Shown one piece after another: positions 38,151 through 49,800 of a stretch of 64,000 nt of DNA. Position numbers and translations under genes: made by a program. This stretch comes from Carallia brachiata (Eukaryota > Streptophyta > Magnoliopsida > Malpighiales > Rhizophoraceae), in NCBI GenBank assembly GCA_021464245.1, contig JADCRB010000036.1, positions 6,611,322 to 6,675,321 on the forward strand, read 5' to 3'. Under the pieces are notes generated by a model. It had not been told where the DNA came from. It was given only the letters and a program-made list of their open reading frames with translations, and searched no databases. Within the stretch, counting starts at the first letter, position 1. The number at the start of each line of letters is the position of its first letter.

Positions 38151-39547
38151 CTAGAATGTTCCGTCTAGCCCATTTTTCTATGGGCTTCCAAACAGTCCAA
38201 AGGCCTCGGGGCCTGCTAAGCAAATCAGAAATTCTTTCCCGCTTCTTCTCTCTCGCTGTCATCGTCTTTTGTTTTTCATTCCGGTTGTTCATCTTCTTTC
38301 TTTTCCGGCCGCCGGCGTTCTTTCTGATTAAACCTTGTTCATGTAGCAAGGTCCATTTTGGTTATATAAAATTAAAAATTATTCTTAAACTAAATATTCC
38401 ATTGACTAAAAATTTCGATTCAATTTCGGTTAACTATTCGGTTAATTGAATTTAATGACAATAAAAATATCAAATTATAATCTAAATATAAAAGAATTTT
38501 TTTGATTTATATTTTTTTAAAAAATTATAACTATTATTATATGTGAAAATAATTAAGTAATTATTTGAAATATAATTATATTTTATTAACATCTATTTGT
38601 TAACAATTATTGTATTATTAATATCTTTTCTATTATTAAAATATATATATATATATATATATAATAACATTTCAGTTCGGTTTAGTTAATTACAGTTTTT
38701 AAATATTAGAAACTGAAACTGAACTGAAAATTTCAATTTATATTTGATTTAGTTTTCTTGATTAACTAAAATTTTCAGTTTTTTTTTAATACTCCTAATT
38801 CTGGGTATGTCTTCATTATCTACCGGTTGATCCTTTATTGGCAAATTTATCAGTTTGTTAAATTTTTATTTGTTAATTGATATTAATATATTTACCCGAA
38901 ATGCAGTTGGATACGATATTTTTTCCCGTTGGCTATAACATTGGATAATTTGGAGTCTAACATATCATATGTCAATTCGGTTTATTCACAATCTAATGAA
39001 GCAATTTGTAAAGGTGTTATTTAGTTCTATTTTATCTCTTTATCTGCAGTGGATATATCATTCCATAGAGCCTTTATACTCTCCTTTCCTTCTTCCAATT
39101 AATTGTTTTTGCGACTAAAACTTGTATGTTTGATATGACTCTCCATTCACGTGTCCTGTTTTCAAAGATCTTCCCTTTTTTTTTTTTTTTTGTCCCTTTT
39201 GCATATCAATTGAAAACAAGTTAGTTAGAACTCGCAAAAAAGATTATTTCAACTTGTGCTTGAAATACTAACTTTGGAAATGGCTTTGTTGTGCTTAGAT
39301 GCCATAGATCTCATGGTCTTCTCTTTGTTTTTGAACACCCAAATGTCTCTTACATTACTAGCAGACAATCTGATTTTACGATAAAGATAAAATAGGTGAC
39401 ATGGCATTCTGGTGAAGGTCAATTATGTAATCTTCTTGATTAGGCTTTCGTTTGCGGTATCAGCTACTTAGACTGAGTAGAAAGCCGATGTGGCTGGAAG
39501 AGATTTAAGAGGACATGAAAAGACGTCGACTGGAAATGATCTGGGAC

Positions 39548-40886
39548 TTTTTTTTTTTTTTTTTACAGTAGAAAAACTATTTCATTTAAAAAAACATACA
39601 GATTATATAATCAGGCTCAAAATCAATACAACACACTAGAGGTACGATCAACAGAAAACGGGATATGTAAAAAAAAAAGTTTTAAATTTTTAGATTTTTT
39701 TTATTTAGATCCTAAATTTTTTTGAGATTTTATTTCAGTTCTAAACCTTTTGATTTTGCTCCAAATCAGTCTTTCCATTAACCAAACTATTAAAAATTAC
39801 TGTTCACTAACGGAAATTTTTTTTAAAAGGTAAAATATACTATTTCAATTCACCAGTTAACAGAAATACTTTATATAATCTTAAAAAAATAAAATAAAAA
39901 ATAAAAAATCTAAAATCTCAACTTACATGTTACTATTTGAGAGTAAAATATAAGTATTTAATAATAAAAAAATATTTAAATAGTGTATTTTACCTTTTTA
40001 AAAAAATTTCCGTTAGTGAACAGTAATTTTTAACGGTTTGACTAACGGAAGGACTGATTTGAAACAAAATCAAAAGGTTTAAGACTGAAATGAAATCTTA
40101 AAAAGATTTAGGATTTAAATGAAAAAAAATCTAAAAGTTTAGGACTTTTTTAATATATATCCCAACAGAAAACATCCTAACAAGCCTAGTAGGGAGCACA
40201 GATAAAGATACAACAAATCAGGACACAACAGATCAGGATAAAACTAGACGCAAAGTTCATTAAGAAATAGCCCAAAGATCATAGGGCATCCTCTCTAGCT
40301 CCACAGCCCCCCTACAAAACAGAGGAATCCGGCACCGGCAACACTCCGGTGCGAGTTCGGCTGACAACCAGCCACCATCGCCATAAAGCTACTACAGAAG
40401 ATGAAACCCCCACCCAAAGTTGACACTAATCACACATGAAGCACGCGGACTTGAGCAGGAAAAAGGAATCGTCGCCACATCCATGCTCACCCACACAAAC
40501 CGCAGGACCGCCACCTCTGCCAAACCAGAAAAAGAGACCCCCCAAAGCTGACTATACAAGGCCTGATCGGAGAAAAATCGAAACAAAAACAAGAAAAAAA
40601 AAAACACACCCCTCCCCCCACCACCACACCAACTGCAGGCACAGTCGGGGGAGGCAGGGGAGAAAATGGCACCCACACACAGATGCCGCCCAAACACTGA
40701 AGAGCAGACCAAGAACTAGGAGAGGCAGAGACTCCCCCCACCTACCACACAGCCGAAAAGGAAATTAACATGGGAAAACAAACGACCACGGCGGGTTGAT
40801 AAAGCTCTAGAAATGGGGCACAAAACTAGCACCCGCTCTCGGCGCACGATAGCAAAACCTGCTCTCGGCGCACAGTCTGAGACTCT
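39548..40886 (-). mobile_element. 5'-truncated non-LTR retroposon (LINE-like), split by a MITE
   Basis: A T17 run at 39548-39564 is the poly-A tail of a minus-strand element. It is flanked by a 15-base target duplication: GAAATGATCTGGGAC at 39533-39547 and GAAATGATCTTAGAC at 40887-40901, 13 of 15 identical. Poly-A tail plus duplication of this length identify target-primed retroposition. After removing the inserted MITE, about 825 bases remain, GC-rich near the 5' end, without a conserved reverse-transcriptase frame, so probably only the 3' part of a LINE. Confidence 0.75.
39660..40163. mobile_element. Palindromic Mutator-type MITE, copy A
   Basis: A 504-base element with ends GGGATATG and ATATATCCC. 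Its two arms of roughly 150 bases are inverted copies (for example ATTACTGTTCACTAACGGAA near 39798 against the complement of TTCCGTTAGTGAACAGTAAT near 40008). It is flanked by a perfect 10-base duplication AACAGAAAAC (39650-39659 and 40164-40173), the length made by Mutator-like transposases. No coding capacity. It sits inside the LINE-like element, so it inserted later. Confidence 0.9.
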
Positions 40887-40916
40887 GAAATGATCTTAGA
40901 CTTGCTATTGTGATAC

Positions 40917-41408
40917 GGGATATATATTAATTTAGTTCTAAATTTTTAAATTTTTTTCATTTAAGTACTAAATTTTTTTGAGATTTCATTTCAGTCTTAA
41001 ATTTTTTTATTTTGCTTCAAATCAGTCCTTATGTTAGTCAAACCGTTAAAAATTACTGTTGACTAACGGAAATTTTTTTAAAAAGGTAAAACACACTATT
41101 TTAATTCACCAGTTAACAGAAATACGTTGTGTAATCTTAAAAAAATAAAAAAATTTAAAATATCAACTTACATGTTACTATTTGAGAGTAAAATACAAGT
41201 ATTTAATAACAAAAAAAAATTTAAATAATATATTTTAATTTTTTTAAAAAAATTTTGTTAATCAACAGTAATTTTTAACGATTTGATTAACGGAATGACT
41301 GATTTGGAACAAAATCAAAAAGTTTAGGATTGAAATAAAATTTCAAAAAGGTTTAGAATTTAAATGAAAAAAAATCTAAATGTTTATGACTAGATAAATG
41401 CATATCTC
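40917..41408. mobile_element. Palindromic Mutator-type MITE, copy B
   Basis: A second copy of the same family, 492 bases, with the same arms (GTTAAAAATTACTGTTGACT near 41045 and its inverted partner near 41256). The flanks ATTGTGATAC (40907-40916) and TTTGTGGTAC (41409-41418) match at 8 of 10 positions, a degraded 10-base duplication. More diverged ends and duplication suggest an older insertion than copy A. Confidence 0.82.
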
Positions 41409-41567
41409 TTTGTGGTACTCTTATTTTGGCATAAATCCATGTTAATTAAAAAGGTGGCTCCATGTAGCCATTTTTTTATTGTTGTTGCTTTTGAATGTTA
41501 AATTAACTGTAGGTTCTGTGAAAGTCTATCAATTACTAGATTTTATAAATGCAGATCATGTGCAATG

Positions 41568-42314
41568 CATAGTTATTAAAATTGGTTCGGACACTGATCT
41601 GGTCAGACGACTGGGTCAGTGGGTCATTAGTTCAACTAGTGGATCATTAATTCTTAAGAAAATGAATATATCAAATAATATATATAAATTTTTTGTACAA
41701 TTTAACACAATAACTACATTTTCACAAATTCAAAAGTAGTTTATACTAATTAAAATTTTGATAAAAATTCTTAAAAAAAACTATTTTTTAAGGTCAATTA
41801 TAACATATTATTTGATATATGAATAATGTTAAATTATTGCATATAAAAAAATAAAATTATAAAAAGTAAAAAATTATTAAATTGTACAAAAAAATATTGT
41901 GTAATATTGTTTAGTATTATGAAAATATTATTTTTATCATTCACACAGTAAAAGGTTTAAAAAAAATAAATTTTAGTGTGTAAATATTATACAAATATTA
42001 TTGTTCAAGTAGTAAAAAATGAAAAAAAAATGTATAATTTTTACTGTTTGAACACTGTTTATCATTAAAATAATATTTGTTTACTGTTTATACAGTAGAA
42101 AGTGAAAAAAAAATTTGTAATTTTTTTACTTTTTTACTACTGTTCATCATTAAAAAATATTATTTTTACTGTTTGTACAGTAAAAAGTGAAAGAAAATAA
42201 TTTTTTATTATTCAAATGACCTAATTACTGTTCACGCGAACCGGCCCGGCCTAGTACCCGGATCACCGCGTCAACGGTCTGACCGGTCGGGTTGGGCCGG
42301 GTTTAATAACTATG
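41568..42314. mobile_element. hAT-type MITE with a perfect 8-base target duplication
   Basis: A 747-base element begins CATAGTTATTAAA and ends TTTAATAACTATG, a 13-base perfect terminal inverted repeat. It is flanked by GTGCAATG at 41560-41567 and 42315-42322. An 8-base duplication is the hAT signature. The sub-terminal regions are GC-rich (GGTCAGACGACTGGGTCAGTGGG at the left; CGGGTTGGGCCGGGTTT at the right) and partly inverted. The interior is AT-rich with repeated ACTGTTTxTACAGTAxAAAGTGAAA words about 85 bases apart (42083 and 42168). It encodes nothing, so it depended on transposase from elsewhere. Confidence 0.9.
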
Positions 42315-42322
42315 GTGCAATG

Positions 42323-43663
42323 ATGTTCTCTGTATTGAAGGCCATGTGTGGAGATTCTCCTACAATTGTGCTTGTTCGGGATAGGTTGTGTCATACCAAG
42401 TTGTGAGCAAATAATTTTCAAACTGATACTTTGTGCAATTAAAAATATATTTTGTACAACTATAATAATAAAAAATGATATGAAAAAATATTACTGTTTT
42501 TTACGATATATATTTTTTAACTGTAATTATATAAAATATGAGTCTCATTGTATAAATCAAATGAAGTATGAATGTTGTTTGACTACCAACATTTGACCAC
42601 CTATTGGTGCCCGCATTGTATATTAGTTGGATAATTTGCAGTTGATAACTAGAGTAAGTGCTAAATGAACCTAAACCAACAGTCTATGGTTAAAGCTTTA
42701 CCGAGTGGTGGTCATTTCCCATCCACATGTAGATGCCTTTGTTTTCCCCCTCCAATAATTTGGATGGAAATGGTTGGTTGCAGTAATTTTTGTGGGGAAC
42801 GAGGCTTTATCCTTGGCTATCTATCTATATATATTTCAATAATATCCTAATCGATGGATTACATTGAAATATTTATGGAAGTTGAAACATTACCCATGAC
42901 TAAAAGTTCGTGTAATGCCCTAGAGAGCAAGTGTAAACACTAAGCCTTTTTCGTTTGTTCTGTTTATTTTATTTTTTGTTTTTGGCCAAATTTTGATTGT
43001 AGCAGAAATTTTTTTTTATGGTTATTAACAAAAAAGAAAGGCATAAATAGTATAAAATAAAGAATTATACTGCATACACGTAAATCAATGACGTATCAGT
43101 AATATGATATTATTATTTTTATTTTTTATAAAATTTAAATTTAAATATAAATAAATATTACTTTATAATATAAAGTGTAGATATCGTACAAAACTCTTTA
43201 CTGAAAAGTTTTTTCCTATGAATTTTTTTTTTCTAAAATAATATGCCATAACGTTTATATAATAGAACCGTGAATTACCAGCATTGATGGTTGTGACCCA
43301 GTCCTACACCACTCATTTACCACCATGTAACCCCCCAACAGTAAATGTCACCAATCTCTCTCTGTCTCTCTCTCTCTCTGCATTTTGTAACAGAGCGGCC
43401 TCAGTTTCTTTCCAAACCAATGGTAAATAAGAGACACCAGACATAAATGTCACATTGACACAAGAAATGTAAACTGCCACCTAATTAATTAACAATGCTT
43501 AAGAATTAATTTGTTGCCTTATAACAGTGCACATTACAACAAATCAACCTCCTCCTATTTTAAGATCACCCTTTTTTTCTTCTAGTTTTTCTAGTTCCCT
43601 GCAACAATTTTTGTTCTCAAACAATTTATAGTACTTGTCCAACCCAAGGGAAGAAGGGGACAC
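42323..43663. other. Intergenic region and promoter side of the DMP gene
   Basis: No gene supported. AT-rich, with a TC run near 43362-43380. The last few hundred bases probably hold the DMP promoter and 5' leader; no clear TATA box was picked out. Confidence 0.45.
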
Positions 43664-43672
43664 ATGCCATGA
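43664..43672 (+). promoter_or_regulatory. Minimal upstream ORF overlapping the DMP start codon
   Basis: The leader reads CACATGCCATGAAC. The first ATG opens a two-codon frame (Met-Pro-stop) whose TGA overlaps the main ATG as ATGA. Ribosomes starting at the first ATG would stop on top of the main start and need to reinitiate or leaky-scan to make DMP. Sequence is certain; effect on translation, and whether the transcript includes it, is inference. Confidence 0.6.
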
Positions 43673-44316
43673 ACAATAAGACAGATCAAGAAATATCCCA
43701 GACAGGACCTAGTGAAAACCTACAGCATCCCCTGCTGGAAAATGCTCCGGCAGGCCAAAGAATCAAAAAGACGCCAGCCCAAAAGGCCATAAGAAAGACT
43801 TGCAAAGGAACGGCCACTTTGGCCAGGCTTCTCCCCACCGGATCGGTCCTCACGTTTCAGATTCTATCCCCAACACTGACCCACCAAGGACAATGCCACA
43901 CCATTACAAGCAAGTCTTTAACGTTGGTCCTCGTAACACTATGTAGCTTGTCATGTTTTCTTCTGTGCCTCACCGACAGTTTTCGAGACGCCAGAGGAAA
44001 GGTCCGATATGGGTTGGCTACGTTCCAGGGCTTGTGGGTTCTTGACACGTCAGTGAAACTTTCAGCTGAGGAAGCAGATCGTTATCGGCTAAGGTTCCTT
44101 GATTTCTTCCATGCCTCCATGTCCATGATGGTTTTTGTAGCGGTTGCATTGTTTGATAAAAATATCATAAATTGCTTCTATCCAACGCCAACAAAGGAGT
44201 GGAAGGAGTTTTTGGTTGCTTTGCCTGTTGGAATTGGGATCGTATGCAGCATTTTGTTCCTTGCTTTCCCCACCAAACGACATGGAATTGGAACCCCTCT
44301 GTCTCGTCATCAATAA
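43669..44316 (+). CDS. DMP-family (DUF679) membrane protein
   Basis: An intronless frame of 215 codons, the usual size and structure of DMP genes. The polar N-terminus (residues 1-45, containing HPLLENAPAGQR) is followed by LARLLPTGSVLTFQILSP, the typical first membrane segment of DUF679, then membrane segments at about 82-102 (LTLVLVTLCSLSCFLLCLTD), 147-165 (ASMSMMVFVAVALFD) and 184-204 (LVALPVGIGIVCSILFLAF). The loop with DSFRDARGKVRYGLATFQGLWV corresponds to the family's conserved D-S-F...YG-AT-G motif. DMPs are plant endomembrane proteins linked to senescence-related membrane remodelling, and some members to gamete fusion; I cannot place this one in a subgroup. Start at 43669 is the only ATG giving the whole domain. 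Confidence 0.9.
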   Translation: MNNKTDQEISQTGPSENLQHPLLENAPAGQRIKKTPAQKAIRKTCKGTATLARLLPTGSVLTFQILSPTLTHQGQCHTITSKSLTLVLVTLCSLSCFLLCLTDSFRDARGKVRYGLATFQGLWVLDTSVKLSAEEADRYRLRFLDFFHASMSMMVFVAVALFDKNIINCFYPTPTKEWKEFLVALPVGIGIVCSILFLAFPTKRHGIGTPLSRHQ

Positions 44317-45096
44317 TTAGTATTATATTTTTAATTATTTTCAATTTTCTAAGTCTGGCTGGTCTCTCTTTTTTTTTTTTTTCCTGTATCATTGATAAGT
44401 TTGTCAATGAAATCGCGGTTATAGTTCTACAATCTACAATGTACTTAGTGGTTCTGCTAGTTTTGATATAAGGCGAACTGCATGCTTCACGAAACAGATC
44501 CAGAATTGTAAGGGAAATGTAATAAATGCATTCTTAATTTCACACAACTTGTTTTTTTGGAAAATATTCATAGGGAGAAATTTTTTTTATTGCAGTAATA
44601 TAAATTATCTCATTAATTTAGTTGCTAAATATGCGTTACTATAACATGTTTTCAAGATTATTCTTCTACCCTCGTTTCCTTTCATTACTTGCCTCTTTTC
44701 AGTATATAAATTTGTTTTTTTTTTTTTTTGAATCTATAAGTAGCTTTCAAAAAACTGGAATCTATATGTAAATTATCTTATCTTTTTTTTTTTTTTTAAC
44801 TTTTGACGAGATTTTTAGCAACATTTCTATTATTTTTTTACTATTTCGAATATTCTTTTCAGTATTTTTTAAATATAAACCAGGTATGAAAACTCGTTTT
44901 AATTCCTAGAATGAATTGTAATTTTTTTACAACTTTCCCCACTTCTCTTCAAAACTCATACCGTCAAAGATTTTATGAGATCTTATAAGATTACATTCCA
45001 ATTCAAATCCTTCATTGATAATTTGTTATGGTAACCGTTACAGCATCACTTTTATTTATTTTTTAAAAAACTTATTTGACTGTCATTTTAAGAAAT

Positions 45097-45325
45097 TATA
45101 AATAACTGTCATTATATATTGTGATAGAATATATTTTACGATTTGACAGAAGAATTATAAGAAAATTATACGACGTACTAAATAAAATTATACGATCCGT
45201 ATAATGAGTCATTAAAATTTTTTTAAGTTTTTATTAATTGATTATATGTCGTATAACTTTTTTATAATTCTTCTATCACGTCTTATAATTTTTTTCGCAA
45301 TATTATATGTGACAACTATTTAATA
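45097..45325. repeat. Foldback inverted repeat
   Basis: The left arm (about 45097-45174) contains AGAAGAATTATAAGAAAATT and ATACGAC; the right arm (about 45249-45325) carries the inverted partner GTCGTATAACTTTTTTATAA, TTCTTCTATCACG. Spacer about 75 bases. Probably a degraded MITE; no target duplication was identified. Confidence 0.7.
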
Positions 45326-45355
45326 GCGCTTTAAAAGTCACGTCCTTTATTTATT

Positions 45356-45820
45356 GGGTTAATTTAAAAAAAATAATACTACTTTTACATTTTTTAACAA
45401 ATCTAGCACAATTTTTAAAAACTAACAAATCTAACACAATTTAATTATTTTCTAACAAATTTAATACAGTTTAATTATTTTCTAACAAATCTAGTACACT
45501 GTTAGTTAAAAATAACTGAATTTCTCAGTTTACACATATGCACATATAACATTTAGAGATTTTTAATTGTGTTAGATTTAGACGTGTATATGTCATATCT
45601 GTATACTAAAAGATTCAGTTACTTTTAACTAATTATTTTTAACTGACAGCGTATTAGATTTGTTAGAAAATAATTAAACTGTACTAAATTTGTTAATTGT
45701 TAAATATTGTATTAAATTTATTAAAAAATAATTAAATTATATTAAATTTGTTAATTTTTAAAAATTATACTAAATTTGTTAAAAAAATATAAAGGTAGTG
45801 TTGTTTTTTAAAATTAATTC
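45356..45820. mobile_element. Palindromic Mutator-type MITE with a 9-base duplication
   Basis: The left end GGGTTAATTTAAAA pairs with the right end TTTTAAAATTAATTC. The arms carry TTTTTTAACAAATCTAGCAC and similar repeated TAACAAATCTA words on the left, inverted on the right. Flanking TTATTTATT occurs at 45347-45355 and 45821-45829. Low-complexity flanks make the duplication less decisive than for the elements near 40 kb. It directly abuts the foldback repeat upstream. Confidence 0.75.
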
Positions 45821-46819
45821 TTATTTATTTTAATTCCACAACCGACGTATATAACAATAAAATAAAAATTAAATTGTAACCGACATATACAGAAGCGGTT
45901 GGACACGCGCTACGAAATGAGGGCGTGGTGTAAACTCTAAGCTAGTTGTTATAAATGCGATCAAGATGATGGCTTTCGAACAAAAAGGGAAGCGCGCTCA
46001 ACGGCTAGACTTAGAAACCATTAAAACCAAGCCGCAAACAAACACGCTTGAATCAATCCCTTTGGCTTTTTACCCTTTTCTTGATTTCTGGGGAGAAAAA
46101 CAAAAAAACAAAAAAACGAGAGAAAAGAAAGCATCCAGCCATTTTCTCCCTCTCTCTACAATTTTTACGTTTTTTTTTTCTTGAGATGCGATGGCGAGAT
46201 AGAAAGAAAGAAAAAGAAAAAGAAAATAAAAATTGAGAGAGAGATTGGTTGTTTGGTTGTTTGTTTGTTTACGAATTTCCCATTAAATCAAAAGATCAGA
46301 AATCCCTTTTACAATTTTTCAACAATCCCTAAACAAACAAACAAACAAACAGCAAAAAACTTACTTCTACCACCACCACTGCTACTACGACCACTTTCTT
46401 CCCACTAGAGCTACTTGTTTTGTTAATATAATTATAATAATATATGTGCGGATCATCAAATCGCACCGCACATCTCAATCAAACTTCGAACCTAAAACAA
46501 GATCATCGCCATCGATTCTTTTTGTTTAGGCATCATAATAATAGACAGTAATCAAAATAATAATAATAATAATAATAATAATCGAGATAGAGACGGAACG
46601 GAGAAAGCAAGCTTTTGTGGAATTGGGATTTCTTTTTTTTTATTTATTATTATTTACATTATATAATTTACATTACTACTACTGTTTGCATTGATGGGAA
46701 CGAGAAAGAAAAAGAAAAAAGAAAAGGAAAAAGAAATCGGGTGGGTTTTCGATCTAATCTTATTCCACATGAAGCCCTAACAGGAGGGGAAAGGCATCCC
46801 GAAAACCTTTCCTTCTGCA

Positions 46820-49800
46820 ATGGAGGGAGTTGGTGGTGCTAGCGGCGGCGGCGGTGAGGAGGAGCAGGGAGAGAAGATGAAGAAGCCTCTCGAAGGAGAA
46901 ATTAAGACCAATAAGCGGAAAATGAAGACGGCCTCTCAGCTTGAGATTCTCGAGAAAACTTATGCCGGTTTCCCCTTCTTTCTTTCTTTGTTTTTTTTGT
47001 TTCTTGTTTTTTTGTTTTTGTTTTTTTGTTTTTTGGTTTTCTTTATCTCTCTGTGGTGTTCGTTTTGCAGTTTATGCACTAGAAAAAACTTTATTTTTTT
47101 AAAAAAATGGATTTTTACTGTGCTTTCGATTGAGTTAAAAGTTTACTTGTAATTTTAGTTTTGCCTTTATTCGGACCAAAATTTCAAAAATTAGATGTTT
47201 CAGCTGTGCGTTTTGTTGTAATGTGTCTGTTTCGGATAATTCATTCAGCTTGTGTGTTCTAAGCAAGAATGTGCTTTTTTCAGTGGAAGCATACCCATCG
47301 GAGGCATTGCGGGCTGAGCTCTCCGTGCAGTTAGGACTCTCTGATCGGCAGCTGCAGATGTGGTTTTGCCACCGGCGTTTGAAGGATAGGAAGCAACCCT
47401 CCGCCAAACGCCAGCGTAAGGATTCACCACCTGCTCTTGCAACACCAGTTGAGGAGGCAATGCCGGTGGCTGGTCAGGTGGGGGATGACCTTGTGCGTCG
47501 GTCAAGTCCATTTGGCCATTATGGCATTGATCCACGCCGGCTGCTTGCTAGACCCTCTGGAGTAGCTGTTCCAAGGATCAGTGTTGCTGGTGATGTTCCT
47601 GCTATGAAGAGGCATTACAAGCCACAAAAGTCAATAGCTGAGCTTAGAGCAATAGCTTTTGTGGAGGCACAGTTGGGGGAACCTTTGAGGGAGGATGGTC
47701 CAATTCTTGGGATGGAATTCGATCCGCTGCCACCTGGTGCATTTGGTGCGCCAATAGGTAATGTCCATTCCTGCTGTCTTATCCTCCTTATGGATGGTTA
47801 AAATCTTATGAGTGGCCTGACACATGATCTGAAGAAAGATGAAGATTTCCTTTAAGATGCTTCTTATGCAGTGATGCATGTATACACACACTCAGAGTTG
47901 TCAACAATGGGTCAATGTGAACAAATCCATTTTTGGTCGCTCGCTTTACCTTTCTTTTTTCCTGAAATGAAAGATAATTTCTTGGGCTTAACCTGTTTTT
48001 TTTTTTGGAATTTTGTACACCAGGAATTTGTTGAGTGCTAAAGTTTTTTAAGTATTGTTTGTTGATGGTGGTATCGGTGCAGTGGGACAGCAGAAGCATC
48101 CTGGAATACCATTTGAGGCTAACATATATGAGCTGTCAGATGCAAAACCTATCGAGGTCAGGCTTCATTGGGAAGGAATATATTGATGATGTGGAAATTG
48201 TTCCTAATGTCAGTTGTTTGTTTCTTGTTTCTTTGTGCTTATTATCTAGTATTTTGCTGCTCCACTTTGAGTTCATCCAGGTGGACATGTATATAGTCTG
48301 CAAGGTACATGATTGGTTGTTTGATTTACCATAATTTAATATATTGCTTGCAGAGACTGCATGAATACCAGTTCCTTCCGCAGCAGCCAACAGTTAGAGG
48401 GAATGTTTATGAAAAAGTTGCCGCATCTATCCACTATAATTCACCCCCTGATTTTCATAACTCTAAAACCGCGGCATTAACGAATTCCAGCATATTTGCA
48501 CATGCAAATGAGCAAGGTCCCTCGGGATCTGGTTTTCCTAGTCTAAGTCATATGCCTCAAGAAGGGAAGCTGGGCCATATCTTGCCATCCGCCGCAAGAG
48601 ATTATGAAACTGTACCACGCAAAGTCATCTTCACAAACATTGGCATGGATGCTCAATTTGGTGCTCAATCATTTTCCCCATTTGACAACCATTCTATTTC
48701 AACTGACAGGCCATTTACCCATAGTGGGGATATTCTGCACATGGAGAGGAAGCTCCAGGTATACGTATTGGTCCCTGAGCATTTCACACCTTACAATTTT
48801 AAACCTTCTAAATATATATGCTTAGTGTCTTACAGGGTGACGAGGCAAGAATGGTACGTGAAGTTGAGGTCCATGAGAAGAGGATCCGAAAAGAGCTTGA
48901 AAAGCAAGATATTTTGAGGCGAAAGGTTTTGTCTTACCAACAATACTTGTGTTTTCTTCAGCAATATCAAAGTTTTCAGTTGTGGCAGTTGTTTTATGCC
49001 TTTTTGTCATATGCTCAGAGAGAAGAGCAAATAAGGAAAGAAACAGAAAGGCATGACCGTGAAAGGCGGAAGGAAGAAGAAAGGTTATTGCGTGAAAAGC
49101 AGCGGGAGGAGGAGAGATTTCAGAGAGAGCAAAGGCGTGAATTAGAGCGAAGGGAGAAGTTCTTGCAGAGGGAATCCATCAGAGTGGGGACTCAAACCCT
49201 ATTATTGAGGTTTTTGTATTAGCATGTTAGGCAAAGTGATGTATTTTCATTTTATGTACTTAGGCTGAGAAGATGAGACAAAAGGAAGAGTTACGTAGGG
49301 AAAAGGAAGCAGCAAGGCAAAAGGCTGCTTCTGAGAGGGCAGTTGCACGCAGAATTGCAAAAGAGTCAATGGAGCTTGTTGAGGATGAACGCTTGGAACT
49401 AATGGAGTTAGTTGCCTCGAGCAAGGGATTGCCTTCAGTGCTTTCTCTTGACTTTGAAACTTTGCAGAATCTTGATTCATACAGAGGTTTTGATGTCTGA
49501 ACTCTTTTTTCTATTCATGATTATCTGATTGTTGTTAATCATTTTTCCAAAATTGCTGCATTATAGACTCGAGTGATACTTAGTTAACTTGTTGGGATTA
49601 GGTCTGAAGTATATTAAAATTATCAGCAAATTTCTGTTCTTGAAGGCTGTTCTATTGTTTCTTCTAAATTTGAAATATCTCACAATTCTTGTCTCTTTCC
49701 ATTTTTGTTTCCAATCTTTATGCAAGAAATTATCAAGTATTTTACCGATTTCTGTTTATCTTCCCATCTTGGCTGCTCTCTAGCTTAAGTTAAGATGTTG

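Larger units (their letters stand above)
35830..39532. other. Intergenic region after the IDD gene
   Basis: No gene supported. It holds IDD 3' flank, AT-rich DNA, the AT microsatellite at 37767-37806 and degenerate repeats at 37990-38150. About 38156-38340 is GC-richer and looks like a plant 5' leader (CTTCTTCTCTCTCGCTGTC), but no credible coding frame follows; the sequence passes into AT-rich DNA with CGGTTAA and CAGTTCGGTTTAGTTAA words typical of a decayed transposon (38390-38790). Confidence 0.45.
44317..46819. other. Region between DMP and RLT, including the RLT 5' leader
   Basis: No additional gene. It contains DMP 3' flank, long T runs, the two inverted-repeat elements listed separately, and from about 45950 a GA/TC-rich stretch that looks like the long 5' leader of the RLT gene, with a TAA microsatellite near 46558-46582 and several short upstream ATGs. 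A leader intron is possible but was not resolved. Confidence 0.45.

Noticed and set aside
40392..40768. Open frames of about 100 codons on both strands in a GC-rich stretch
   Set aside because: They lie inside the retroposon between its poly-A tail and target duplication and show no reverse-transcriptase or other domain.
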